64,000 nucleotides of DNA, from contig CAZGNV010000010.1 in assembly GCA_964527835.1 (NCBI GenBank), positions 30,958-94,957 on the forward strand, read 5' to 3'. Every line of letters begins with the position of its first letter. Position 1 is the first letter of the stretch. This document shows, piece by piece, positions 41,164-49,306 of this stretch. The stretch is from JAFDCJ01 sp964527835. Its GTDB lineage: Bacteria; Desulfobacterota; Desulfobacteria; Desulfobacterales; JAFDCJ01. Under the pieces are notes generated by a model. That model made no database searches. It worked only from the letters and a program-made list of their open reading frames with translations, and was not told the DNA's origin. A program made the translations under genes and the position numbers.

Positions 41164-41203
41164 TCGCTTTCTTTAGTAGTCAGTTGTCAAGGAGCCTAAG
41201 TCG

Positions 41204-41258
41204 ATTCGCCGGAGGCGAACCACAACTTCAGGCACTTTAGCCATTTAAGACACTTTTC
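41204..41258 (+). repeat. Family 2 element, solo arm with TTCGCC palindrome
   Basis: The palindrome TTCGCC-gga-GGCGAA is followed by the arm acaacttcaggcactttagc and catttaagacacttt. It sits in the 95-bp gap inside the pilus operon between the PilP-like and PilO genes. Confidence 0.6.
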
Positions 41259-41792
41259 TTACTTCTGAGCCAGCCATATTTTAAGCTTGAACTGCCTGGA
41301 GGATTCAATGGCCTGCACTTGAATCTCCTCGATGCATTCCAGCGCCGGAATGGTCCCCAGATCGATGAGAAAATCGCGCAGCTTCATGAACTCCCCGGTG
41401 GCATCGAGGCGCATCTGTAAAAACCCACTTTTGCCGACCGCGGAATTGACATCGGTTCGCAATTCGTTGAGCTTGAGATCATGGCGTGCGGCCATTTCCT
41501 GCAGTTGCCGGCTGACTTCTCCAATTTCGCCGTGGTCCAGCTTGGCCTTGGGGGTTGCCGGCAGGGCCGTCGGGTTCTTGTCTTTGACCTGTTTTAAGAG
41601 TGTGTCGAATACCGGCCTGAGAATGCGCTGTTCTTCGATCTGGCTGCGCAGTTTTGCGATGCTGCTGTCCAGTTCAGCCGAAATCCTGTGGGACGGTATG
41701 AGGATCAAAAAAATGAAGGCCAGGATCCCCACACCGCAGATTGCAAAATACACCAGGCTCTGGGTTGGCAGAATGGACAATATTTTTTTCAT
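41259..41792 (-). CDS. PilO/MshJ-like pilus assembly protein
   Basis: A 177-aa bitopic membrane protein. One helix (about 14-34, VYFAICGVGILAFIFLILIP) is followed by a coiled coil (AELDSSIAKLRSQIEEQRIL) and a ferredoxin-like periplasmic domain typical of PilO (GEVSRQLQEMAARHDLKLNE, ATGEFMKLRDFLIDLGTIPA). It pairs with the PilN part of the upstream fusion. Its start is one base beyond the stop of that gene. Confidence 0.87.
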   Translation of the reverse strand: MKKILSILPTQSLVYFAICGVGILAFIFLILIPSHRISAELDSSIAKLRSQIEEQRILRPVFDTLLKQVKDKNPTALPATPKAKLDHGEIGEVSRQLQEMAARHDLKLNELRTDVNSAVGKSGFLQMRLDATGEFMKLRDFLIDLGTIPALECIEEIQVQAIESSRQFKLKIWLAQK

Positions 41793-41793
41793 G

Positions 41794-43674
41794 CTAAACG
41801 ATATCCAGGCGTGCCGTGAACTTCAGCACCGGTTTGTTCCCAAAATTGGTATAGGATTTTTTATTTATTTTCGGCTGGGCAAACAGCGGCGAATTTTTCA
41901 AGTCCATCATATAGGCGGCCAGCGCGGATTCCATGGTCAGCCGGTCGCCCTGTACGATGCCTTCGATGACCAGCGATTTTTTGGCCTTGCCCTTCTTGTT
42001 GCCCGGTGGTTTGGCCAATCGGGCCGACAATTTGAGCAGGCGGATGTTGGTCGGGGTCAGATCCGCCAATTCACTGATGACGGCCAGTCCAATATATTTT
42101 TCCCCGATTTTTTTTACCTCGAGCTTGTTGGCCTTGATCTGCGAGACCAGCTTCAGGATTAAATTCTTGTCGATACGCACGGTAAAGGCATTGAGCTGTT
42201 GTTGCAGGCGGGTCAGCTGGTATTCCTTTTCAGCGTTGGTGCGCTCCTGCCACACGGAGGCCACCACACACAGGGCCATCACCAGCAAAAAACCGCCGAA
42301 AACCACCCGGTTGATGCGCTGGCTGCGGGCCGCTTTTTGTTTATCCTTGTAAGTATACAAAAAGTTCGGCGTGATCGCATTGCTTGACAGGGCCATGCCC
42401 ATTGCCGGCGCATAGGAGCTTTGTTCGGATATGTTTTCCGGGCTCGGCGACAGGGATATGAAATTGGGGCTTTCGGCGAAGGGATTGACGGCTTCGGTGG
42501 GGATGCCCAGCTCGTCGCCGATGTAGTCCACAATTTGGCGATGCAAATTAACGCCGCTGGAAATGTAAATTTTTCCGACCCGGGCATTGTCATAATGCAG
42601 GGCAAAATGTCTCAGGGTGCGCTCTACCTGGCGCACCAGCCGTTCCAGGGCCGGTGAGATCATTTTGAATATCTTGTCTTCCTTTAACAGCCGCTGTCTT
42701 TCGTCTATGGGTTGGGGCGGGTTTTCGTGGATCCCCCCGAAAAACAGCTGGTGGGCCTGGTCGAGTTCGTATTTCAGCTTCTTTTTGATGGCCCGGATTC
42801 GGGCCGTGTCCTTGGAGGGGGATTTCGCAATCGAAAGCTCGAACAGATTGCCCTCGATCTCGGTGCGCAGCGCTTCGATCATGGTTTTAATTCCGGCTTT
42901 GATGCCGCGCGACAGCATCAGGTTGCCGTCTGAGAAGATATCAATCCGCGACCAGTCCCGCCCGATGTAAAGGCTGGAAACATGGGTCTCATCGGTTTCA
43001 AGACGTCCGGCCCTCAAAAGGCTTTGAAACGCAAAGGGCACGATGGAAATGCCGGTCAGCGGGCAGCCGGCCCTGTTGAAAAGCTCCTTGAGGTCCTTGA
43101 CTTCCTCCCGCGGGGCCGTGTAGGCCATGACGTCGATCTTCGGTTTGCCGTCCTCTTCGGTTTCCCCCAGCAGTTCGAAGTCGAAAAGTTTTTCGTTGTC
43201 ATTAAAAGAGGAGATGCGCTGATAGGTCCAGTAGACGGAATTGGCGATCTGCTTCTGGCTGACTTTCGGAATCCGGATCTGGCGCGTTTCCACCCGCGCC
43301 GACGGGATGGTGCACCACAGGTCCATTTTTTTTAAATGACCGCAGAAGCGCGACAAGTGTTGTCTTAAAAACTGGGGGAACTGGGGACTGTTTTTGGGGA
43401 TTGCCGGGTCAAAAGGGATGCGGGCATAATCAAGCAGTTCAAGCTTGTGATCGGAGATGCGGTTGATTTTTACCAGCTTCAGGTCATCATGGCCCAGGTC
43501 AACGCCCACCGAGATTGCCTTTTTAAAGGCAACGGAGTTGTTGAACATGCTTTTGAAACGCTGGCCGAATGATTGGCGACTGGTTACCGCCGGGGCGGTA
43601 TATTCGGGTTTGCGGTCATCGCGGATCAGGTCGAGCAGCCGCTCGGTCGATGATAGCGCATCACGTTTAGCCAA
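41794..43674 (-). CDS. PilM-PilN fusion protein (MshI-like)
   Basis: A 626-aa protein that joins two usually separate subunits. Residues about 50-440 are a PilM actin-like domain (AISVGVDLGHDDLKLVKINR, VMAYTAPREEVKDLKELFNR, IYISSGVNLHRQIVDYIGDE). Residues about 455-475 form a transmembrane helix (RVVFGGFLLVMALCVVASVW). The rest is a PilN-like coiled coil and periplasmic domain (YQLTRLQQQLNAFTVRIDKN, LTPTNIRLLKLSA, ESALAAYMMDLKNSPLFAQP). A single chain replaces the PilM-PilN tail interaction. First gene of the pilus operon, with a sigma-70-type promoter 76 bp upstream. Confidence 0.88.
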   Translation of the reverse strand: MAKRDALSSTERLLDLIRDDRKPEYTAPAVTSRQSFGQRFKSMFNNSVAFKKAISVGVDLGHDDLKLVKINRISDHKLELLDYARIPFDPAIPKNSPQFPQFLRQHLSRFCGHLKKMDLWCTIPSARVETRQIRIPKVSQKQIANSVYWTYQRISSFNDNEKLFDFELLGETEEDGKPKIDVMAYTAPREEVKDLKELFNRAGCPLTGISIVPFAFQSLLRAGRLETDETHVSSLYIGRDWSRIDIFSDGNLMLSRGIKAGIKTMIEALRTEIEGNLFELSIAKSPSKDTARIRAIKKKLKYELDQAHQLFFGGIHENPPQPIDERQRLLKEDKIFKMISPALERLVRQVERTLRHFALHYDNARVGKIYISSGVNLHRQIVDYIGDELGIPTEAVNPFAESPNFISLSPSPENISEQSSYAPAMGMALSSNAITPNFLYTYKDKQKAARSQRINRVVFGGFLLVMALCVVASVWQERTNAEKEYQLTRLQQQLNAFTVRIDKNLILKLVSQIKANKLEVKKIGEKYIGLAVISELADLTPTNIRLLKLSARLAKPPGNKKGKAKKSLVIEGIVQGDRLTMESALAAYMMDLKNSPLFAQPKINKKSYTNFGNKPVLKFTARLDIV

Positions 43675-43749
43675 AATTTTTCTCCGCTACAATGGAAGTA
43701 TCAGAAACGGGTGGTTGCCCGAAAATGTCGACGACATGTAACTATATCA

Positions 43750-43778
43750 ATTATTTTATAAAACACCTGAAATGTCAA
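43750..43778 (-). promoter_or_regulatory. Sigma-70 promoter of the pilus operon
   Basis: On the minus strand TTGACA (43778-43773), a 17-bp spacer and AATAAT (43755-43750, five of six). It lies 76 bp upstream of the PilMN start. Confidence 0.65.
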
Positions 43779-43963
43779 GCGATATCACCTTGCTGATGCG
43801 GATATGCCAGTCCGGCCGACAGTCGCCTGTTCTGTATCGGTCTGAAGGTTTGACCGGGATTAAAAACCGATTCTACCGCTGACCTGCAAAATGCATACCT
43901 TTTGTTTTTTATTGGCAATAATTGTAAAATCTTAAGCTTTAAATAGCGAAATGTCCAAGCGTG

Positions 43964-44003
43964 TACCTGGCGCGAAGCGCCTCCCTGCACCCTTCACCTT
44001 GCT
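43964..44003. repeat. Family 1 repeat with GGCGCG hairpin
   Basis: tgtacctggcgcgaagcgcc then tccctgcacccttcacctt. The hairpin is GGCGCGAAGCGCC. Confidence 0.7.
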
Positions 44004-44130
44004 TCATCTGGCATTTGTTTTCACATTTTTAGCAAAATAAGGGCGCCAAAGCAGTTTTTGGTTGTCAAATGGAATATTTGTCGCTAAAATTAGGAAATTA
44101 AGGTAACATTTTCTTATTTTCGAAGGTCAT

Positions 44131-45150
44131 ATGGATCCTACACTGATAGGCGTCAGCAAAAATATCCAGCGCATCCGGGCCCTGATCGAGCAGGTGGCCG
44201 ACACCGGACTGAACACCGTCGTTTACGGAGAGACGGGGGTGGGCAAAGAACTGGTGGTCCAGAGCCTGTACCGCAAGTCCAACCGGGTTGACAAGCCCTT
44301 TGTGAAGGTCAACTGTGCCGCACTGCCGGACACCTTGCTGGAAAGCGAAATGTTCGGCTATGAACAGGGAGCGTTTACCGGTGCGGACCGCCGCAAACGA
44401 GGCAAGTTTGAACAGGCCAGCGGAGGGGTTTTGTTCCTGGATGAAATCGGAGATATGTCCCTGCCCCTGCAGTCCAAGCTGCTGCACGTACTGCAGGGGG
44501 GGGATTTCACCCCCCTGGGTTCCGAGAAAATCGTAAAAATGGGAGCCTGGGTGATAACGGCCACCAACCATGACCTGGAAAAGGACATGCAGGCCGGCAA
44601 ATTCAGGGAAGATCTTTATTACCGGCTCAGCACCATTAAGATATATGTCGCCCCGCTTCGCAGCCGCCCCGAGGACATTCCCCATCTGATCGAACATTAC
44701 ACCCGGCTGTATACCGCCCAGTTCGATGGCAAGCAATTGCTGACTCCCAGCCCGGCGGCCATTGATAAAATGATCGCCTACCACTGGCCGGGAAATGTCC
44801 GGGAATTGCAAAATGTTTTGAAACGTCTGATGATTCTCGCCGACGGCGAAGAAACCCTCGATGAATTACTGGCCGTCGCCCGGTCCGGCGAGCCGGCAGC
44901 CGCCGGGCAGCAGCCCGTTCAGGCAGCATTGATGTCTTCGGACCTGTTGGATTTGAGCAAAATCGACCTGGCATCGCTGTCACTTAAAAAAATCAAGAAA
45001 AAAGCCATGGATCGGGTGGAAAGAGAAGTGATTGCCTACGTTCTGGACAAAACAGGCTGGAACCGCAGCAAGGCGACCAAAATTCTCAACATCAGTTACA
45101 AGACCCTGCTGTACAAGATCAAAGACCTGGGCATCGAACGGCCCGAGTAA
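44131..45150 (+). CDS. Sigma-54 activator lacking a regulatory domain (PspF-like architecture)
   Basis: A 339-aa enhancer-binding protein that begins directly with the AAA+ domain (MDPTLIGVSKNIQRIRALIE). Walker A TVVYGETGVGKELVV, the sigma-54 loop EMFGYEQGAFTGADRRKRG, Walker B GGVLFLDEIGDM and the Fis-type helix-turn-helix GWNRSKATKILNISYKTLLY are all present. With no sensory domain, control must come from a partner protein or from expression level. The ATG has GAAGG only four bases upstream. A -24/-12 promoter for the next gene lies 257 bp past its stop. Confidence 0.88.
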   Translation: MDPTLIGVSKNIQRIRALIEQVADTGLNTVVYGETGVGKELVVQSLYRKSNRVDKPFVKVNCAALPDTLLESEMFGYEQGAFTGADRRKRGKFEQASGGVLFLDEIGDMSLPLQSKLLHVLQGGDFTPLGSEKIVKMGAWVITATNHDLEKDMQAGKFREDLYYRLSTIKIYVAPLRSRPEDIPHLIEHYTRLYTAQFDGKQLLTPSPAAIDKMIAYHWPGNVRELQNVLKRLMILADGEETLDELLAVARSGEPAAAGQQPVQAALMSSDLLDLSKIDLASLSLKKIKKKAMDRVEREVIAYVLDKTGWNRSKATKILNISYKTLLYKIKDLGIERPE

Positions 45151-45488
45151 TCCGCCCTGTGTCCCCCGGCATTTTAACAACACCCCGATCAACCAAGAAA
45201 AATGATGCCCTCTGTGGAAAATTTTTCCTATAAAGGGGTAATTTTTTTCCAATTACACGAGTCGGATGATAGCGACAAGGGATACGCAAACGCCAGCGCA
45301 GCAGTCCGCCACTGCCCCTTTTAAATATCTAACCCATTGATGTTGCGGTAATAAGTATATTGTCCGGTTGCGGCTTTCGTGGGCAGGCACCTGGCAGGGG
45401 CGGCGATGGCATGAAAAATGCTTGCTATATTGAATTACAGAAGCGACCGCCGGATATGTTTTCAACCTTCTGAAATTTCGCTCTCGCC
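45151..45488. other. Leader region with a sigma-54 promoter
   Basis: 338 bp without a gene. The only clear element is the -24/-12 site at 45407-45422. Confidence 0.5.
45407..45422 (+). promoter_or_regulatory. Sigma-54 (-24/-12) promoter
   Basis: TGGCATGAAAAATGCT matches TGGCAYRNNNNTTGCW except one base, with GG and GC ten bases apart. It is 66 bp upstream of the small Arg-rich gene at 45489. Confidence 0.8.
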
Positions 45489-45683
45489 ATGGAAAAGCAA
45501 GATAATGCAGTTGAAATAAAAAAAATGCTGGTTATTGTCGACAACGGCGGCCGCCGTTCAGGAGGTGATCGGCGCAATTATTCCTACACGATGCACATCC
45601 CTGAAAGAAGAAGCGGGCAGGAACGCCGCTGCGGCGAAGATCGCCGCAAAAAACCTCGCTTCAAGATCCAGCCCCAGCCTTGA
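45489..45683 (+). CDS. Small Arg-rich protein with repeated RR(S/C)G-x-(D/E)RR motifs
   Basis: A 64-aa protein. Three copies of a short motif (RRSGGDRRN, RRSGQERRC, GEDRRKKPR) dominate it, after an N-terminus MEKQDNAVEIKKMLVIVDNG. I know this motif from many small deltaproteobacterial proteins without assigned function. It could bind nucleic acid or an acidic partner by charge. No signal or membrane helix. The -24/-12 promoter suggests sigma-54 control, probably by the activator gene just upstream. Confidence 0.72.
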   Translation: MEKQDNAVEIKKMLVIVDNGGRRSGGDRRNYSYTMHIPERRSGQERRCGEDRRKKPRFKIQPQP

Positions 45684-45874
45684 TTGGTTTTCTCCCACGA
45701 TAGGTCCGTTTGGAATGTTTTCTGATCATTGCCAACCATAATTTTTTTCAGGGAAGGATAGATTTGACTTTTAACATAGATGATGCTTAAATTACGTCAG
45801 ATTTTAAACCCCGATTTTTAAAAACAATTTGCAAATCTATTAACTCCTTTTCAATATGCATTAGAGCAATAATT

Positions 45875-46114
45875 ATGAAAACACACTATGATAAAATCAC
45901 AATAAATCCGGATGTTATGTTAGGTAAACCTGTCATTAAAGGCACTAGGATTCCAGTTGAACTTATTGTTCGGAAGCTGGGAGAAGGGGCAGCCTTTGAA
46001 GATCTTCTGGATGCGTACCCAAACCTTGAAAAAGATGACATTCAAGCTGCTTTGCTGTATGCTGCCGAGCACATGGGTAATGAGACGCTTATCGATTTAA
46101 AAACAGGAACTTGA
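45875..46114 (+). CDS. DUF433-family antitoxin
   Basis: A 79-aa protein of the DUF433 family with a helix-turn-helix: ITINPDVMLGKPVIKGTRIP, VELIVRKLGEGAAFEDLLDA and YPNLEKDDIQAALLYAAEHM. DUF433 proteins are antitoxins paired with DUF5615/PIN-like toxins. The toxin gene follows one base after the stop. The region is lower in G+C than its surroundings, as expected for an exchanged cassette. Confidence 0.88.
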   Translation: MKTHYDKITINPDVMLGKPVIKGTRIPVELIVRKLGEGAAFEDLLDAYPNLEKDDIQAALLYAAEHMGNETLIDLKTGT

Positions 46115-46115
46115 G

Positions 46116-46475
46116 TTGAAGGAGATTAAGTTTTTAGCAGATGAAGGTTGCGATTTTATAGTCGTTCGGACACTGCGATCAGCAAAATATGATGTATTAT
46201 CTGTAGCGGAATCTTTTCCTTCAGCTTCTGATAAACAGGTTCTTCGCCATGCGACTGAAGAAAAACGGATATTGCTAACTGAGGACAAGGATTTCGGAGA
46301 ATGGGTCTTCGCACATGGTGAAAATGTATCGGGAGTTATTCTAATCCGTTTTCCGGCGAACGCACGCAGACAACTCGGTGAAGAAATCAAAGTCCTTGTT
46401 GATATTCACGGTTTCGAACTTTTAAGAAATTTCGTTGTCCTAGAGCCTGGCCGGGCTAGAATAAGAAAAATTTAA
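46116..46475 (+). CDS. DUF5615 PIN-like toxin
   Basis: A 119-aa PIN-like nuclease candidate. The N-terminal acidic motif KFLADEGCDF and the central block HATEEKRILLTEDKDFGEWV supply the conserved Asp residues of the family. The C-terminal helix includes GEEIKVLVDIHGFELL. The start is a TTG at 46116 directly after the antitoxin stop, with the sequence gaaggag inside the first codons. The coupling suggests translation re-initiation. Substrate unknown; RNase activity is assumed from the fold. Confidence 0.85.
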   Translation: MKEIKFLADEGCDFIVVRTLRSAKYDVLSVAESFPSASDKQVLRHATEEKRILLTEDKDFGEWVFAHGENVSGVILIRFPANARRQLGEEIKVLVDIHGFELLRNFVVLEPGRARIRKI

Positions 46476-46902
46476 ACCAGTCACCGTCTTTCAGCCACTC
46501 CCCCCCCACAGACCCACCTGGACCTTGCACCTGGCGCGCCGCGCCTCCCTTCATCCGTATCTTTTCCTTCAAACAGGATGTACACAAAACTGTAATTGGC
46601 CCCCATCGTTTTTTCTTGCTAGTCATTGAATTCTTTTTTTTCGAAGAAAAGCAGAAAAAGTCAAAAAATATTTTGCCAACTTTTTCAGGTGATTAAAGTC
46701 AAATTCCTCCAGGATCATCCGCCGCCTGGCTTTCCTGCCGATCTTTCTGGCACCGGTTTTGCTGAAATGCCTGCTCAGTTTGACGAGACCGCAACTTTGC
46801 TCTATCAAACGGCCCTGGCCCGAGCCCGGTTTGCTCCTGTCATCAACTCAAACCAGGCCTTTAAGGCTTGATGATACCGCACAGACACTGGAGGGGATCA
46901 TC
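46476..46902. other. Non-coding stretch with family 1 repeat
   Basis: A family 1 copy (about 46509-46556: accttgcacctggcgcgccgcgcc and tcccttcatccgtatc words) lies near its left end. The frame of the next gene stays open back to 46759, but that part lacks a ribosome site and any family pattern. Confidence 0.5.
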
Positions 46903-48036
46903 TTGTTGAGATTTTATCGCCAATGCTTCATCCTCGCTCCTTTAACGGCGTTGCTTTTGCTCGCAGTCATGGGCATCGGTCCCTGGGTTGCCAGCAGTGC
47001 CCGGGCCGGACAGGTAACCCTGGCCTGGGACCCTAACAGCGAGTCCAACATCGCCGGTTACCGGATACATTATGGGACTCAAAGCGGCAGCTATGAGTAC
47101 AGTGTTGATGTCAAAAACGAGACGAGCTGCACCATATCCGGGCTGCAGGAAGGCAGCGTTTACTACTTTGCCGCCACCGCCTACGACAGCCGGAACAATG
47201 AAAGCGACTATTCCGAGGAACTGGTCCACACCATTTCGTCGGGGCCGGCCATCGAAATCGGTGAGGTTTTGCTGAATCATCAATGGCGCCGGGTGGATTT
47301 TCAGCAGTCATTTGTCGACCCGGTCGTGGTCGCCCGTGCATTGAGCAGCAACGGTTCGGACCCGGCAGTCATTCGGATACGCAATGTTCAACCTGATGGG
47401 TTTGAGATGCGGGTGCAGGAATGGGATTACCTGGACGGGCCCCATGCCCAGGAGAGCGTCGGCTACCTGGTGATGGAGCGCGGCAGTTACACCCTGGACG
47501 ATGGCACCCTGGTCGAGGCCGGGCGGTTTGAAACCGCTAAAACAGGCTCTTTCGGGGCCGTTGCGTTCATTCGGCCGTTTCAGGAGGCGCCCGTGGTGCT
47601 GACGGCCGTTACAAGCGCAAACGAGCAGGATGCGGTCACCGGCAGAACACGCCGGATCAGCACCCAGGGATTTGAGTTCTGCATGCAGGAGCAGGAATCA
47701 AACGCCAAAGCACACCGGAGCGAAATCATCGATTACATCGCCTGGGAGCCAGCCACAGGGACTGTGGGGCAGCTTGAATTTGAGGTCGGCAAAACCCCCG
47801 ATGCAGTCAAGCACAAGTTTTTCAGCGTTCAATTTGAACCGCCGTTTCAGGAGCTGCCGGTTTTTCTGGCCGGCATGCAATCCGCCGACGGCATGGACAC
47901 CGCCAATGTCCGCTGGCGAAGCAAAGCGCCGGATTCTGTCGAAATTCAGATTGACGAGGAACAGTCGAAAAACACAGAAACCCGGCATACCAGGGAAGTT
48001 GTCGGCTATTTTGTTTTCGCCGCCGCAAAGCAATAG
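46903..48036 (+). CDS. Secreted fibronectin type III protein with repeated beta modules
   Basis: A 377-aa exported protein. The start is TTG at 46903 with GGAGGGG seven bases upstream. A signal peptide follows (LRFYRQCFILAPLTALLLLA..., cleaved near SSARA). Residues about 35-120 form a fibronectin type III domain (VTLAWDPNSESNIAGYRIHY, SCTISGLQEGSVYYFAATAY). Two or three modules of about 90 aa follow, sharing F-x-x-x-F-x-x-P-V-V openings and a VGYLVMERGSYTLDDG or EVVGYFVF closing block. The modules look like extracellular beta-sandwich units, but I cannot name the family. Convergent with a second fibronectin protein. Confidence 0.78.
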   Translation: MLRFYRQCFILAPLTALLLLAVMGIGPWVASSARAGQVTLAWDPNSESNIAGYRIHYGTQSGSYEYSVDVKNETSCTISGLQEGSVYYFAATAYDSRNNESDYSEELVHTISSGPAIEIGEVLLNHQWRRVDFQQSFVDPVVVARALSSNGSDPAVIRIRNVQPDGFEMRVQEWDYLDGPHAQESVGYLVMERGSYTLDDGTLVEAGRFETAKTGSFGAVAFIRPFQEAPVVLTAVTSANEQDAVTGRTRRISTQGFEFCMQEQESNAKAHRSEIIDYIAWEPATGTVGQLEFEVGKTPDAVKHKFFSVQFEPPFQELPVFLAGMQSADGMDTANVRWRSKAPDSVEIQIDEEQSKNTETRHTREVVGYFVFAAAKQ

Positions 48037-48055
48037 GGCCGGGCCAGCGGCCGTG

Positions 48056-48496
48056 TCAGCCACTGGAAGCCGCAAAGAAACAGCCGCTTCCGCCGCCGCT
48101 GCTGCTGTCGTCGGAGTCTTCTGAATCGCATCCGGTGGTGCCCGCCCCGTCGACCTGAACGCATACTTTTTTTGAAAAACGGCTCTCGTCGCCTTCTTCG
48201 CTGAAGGCGGTCACGGCAAAATAATAGGTGAGGCCGTCTTCCAGTTCGGTCAGGGTCACCCTTGGGTTGTCCGGGTCTTCCAGCTCATTGAGGTAGACGT
48301 CGTCGAGCAATTGATAAGGCTGGTCAGGAGAGGTTTTAAAATAAATACCGTATCCGGCCAGGTCTTCCTCGGTATTGGCGTCCCAGGCCAGGGTGATTTC
48401 GGGGGGCACAACGGTGGAGGCGGCAATAGGAAACAGCATGCTGCAGATCAGCGCCAGTCCTGCCAGGAGAATCAGAAGTTGTGATTTGTTTTTCAC
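48056..48496 (-). CDS. Secreted fibronectin type III protein with Gly-Cys C-terminal motif
   Basis: A 146-aa exported protein. The signal peptide is MKNKSQLLILLAGLALICSM..., then one fibronectin type III domain (ITLAWDANTEEDLAGYGIYF ... EDGLTYYFAVTAFSEEGDES). The tail is Asp/Ser-rich, then GGGSGCFFAASSG at the very end. That ending looks like the Gly-rich Cys motif of CFI-box-type C-terminal signals (GGGxxCFIATAAYGS), cut short before a membrane helix. Whether the Cys is processed or modified is unknown. Its last bases lie 20 bp from the convergent fibronectin gene. Confidence 0.75.
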   Translation of the reverse strand: MKNKSQLLILLAGLALICSMLFPIAASTVVPPEITLAWDANTEEDLAGYGIYFKTSPDQPYQLLDDVYLNELEDPDNPRVTLTELEDGLTYYFAVTAFSEEGDESRFSKKVCVQVDGAGTTGCDSEDSDDSSSGGGSGCFFAASSG

Positions 48497-48650
48497 GATA
48501 TCGCGGTCGGCTGTAATTTTTTCGAATTTGAGTCAGAGCCAGCTGGATTTTCCCCCTTCTATTGAAACCAGAGACCCTTGTCAATAGCCGAAGCCACATT
48601 TTATGAAAAAAACTCCATAAAATTATGTAAAGCATTTCACAATTCCTCTT

Positions 48651-49214
48651 TCAGCGAGGCTTCTCATAAGGCGGCAGCCGACCAGCAGGCAGGTCTTTCA
48701 AGCATGGTAGCTTGCGGTCCTTGTCCGAAACAACCGGCGTTTTTACCGGCCAGTCAATGGCCAGGTCCGGATCGGACCACAGCAGCCCCCCCTCGCATTG
48801 CGGCGCATAAAAAGCGCTGCATTTGTAATGGAACAGGGCGCTGCCGCTGAGCACGCAAAACCCGTGGGCAATGCCTTCAGGAATAAAAAGCTGTCTTTTG
48901 TTTTTGTGCGACAGGATCTCTCCGATCCAGCGGCCGAATGTCGGCGATCCCTGGCGCATGTCGACGGCCACGTCAAATACTTCACCGTCCAGCACCTGCA
49001 CCAGCTTCGCCTGGCCTTGCGGGTACTGGTAGTGAAGTCCCCTGAGGGTTGCTTTTTTGGAATACGACAGGTTGTCCTGGACAAACTGCGTTTTGATGCC
49101 GTGCTCGTGGTAGCGTTGCTGGTGATAGGTCTCCAGAAAAAACCCGCGCTGGTCCTCAAACACCGCCGGTTCAACGATCAGCACCCCGTCCAGCTCCGTT
49201 TTGCGCACTTCCAT
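48651..49214 (-). CDS. rfbC: dTDP-4-dehydrorhamnose 3,5-epimerase
   Basis: A 187-aa cupin-fold epimerase of dTDP-L-rhamnose synthesis. Motifs: VFEDQRGFFLETYHQQRY, QDNLSYSKKATLRGLHYQYP (active-site His), VFDVAVDMRQGSPTFGRW and QLFIPEGIAHGFCVLS. Length normal. Only rfbA of the pathway is adjacent. rfbB and rfbD are not in the window. It is separated from rfbA by a tandem family 1 repeat. Confidence 0.94.
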   Translation of the reverse strand: MEVRKTELDGVLIVEPAVFEDQRGFFLETYHQQRYHEHGIKTQFVQDNLSYSKKATLRGLHYQYPQGQAKLVQVLDGEVFDVAVDMRQGSPTFGRWIGEILSHKNKRQLFIPEGIAHGFCVLSGSALFHYKCSAFYAPQCEGGLLWSDPDLAIDWPVKTPVVSDKDRKLPCLKDLPAGRLPPYEKPR

Positions 49215-49235
49215 TTGGCCTCCCCGTCAATTCTT

Positions 49236-49303
49236 TTCCTTGTACCTTGTACCCTGCACCTTGTACCCTGCACCTTGTACCCTGCACCTTGTACCCTGTA
49301 CCC
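49236..49303. repeat. Family 1 repeat, clean tandem form
   Basis: About four and a half tandem copies of a 14-bp unit, accttgtaccctgc, the most regular example in the window. It fills the gap between rfbC and rfbA. Confidence 0.85.
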
Positions 49304-49306
49304 TTT

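Larger units (their letters stand above)
43675..44130. other. Divergent intergenic region (pilus operon / sigma-54 activator)
   Basis: About 456 bp holding the pilus operon promoter (43750-43778) and a family 1 repeat (43964-44003). No gene is seen. Confidence 0.5.

Noticed and set aside
49236..49303. Possible CRISPR array
   Set aside because: The 14-bp units are directly tandem with no unique spacers, and no cas gene is in the window.
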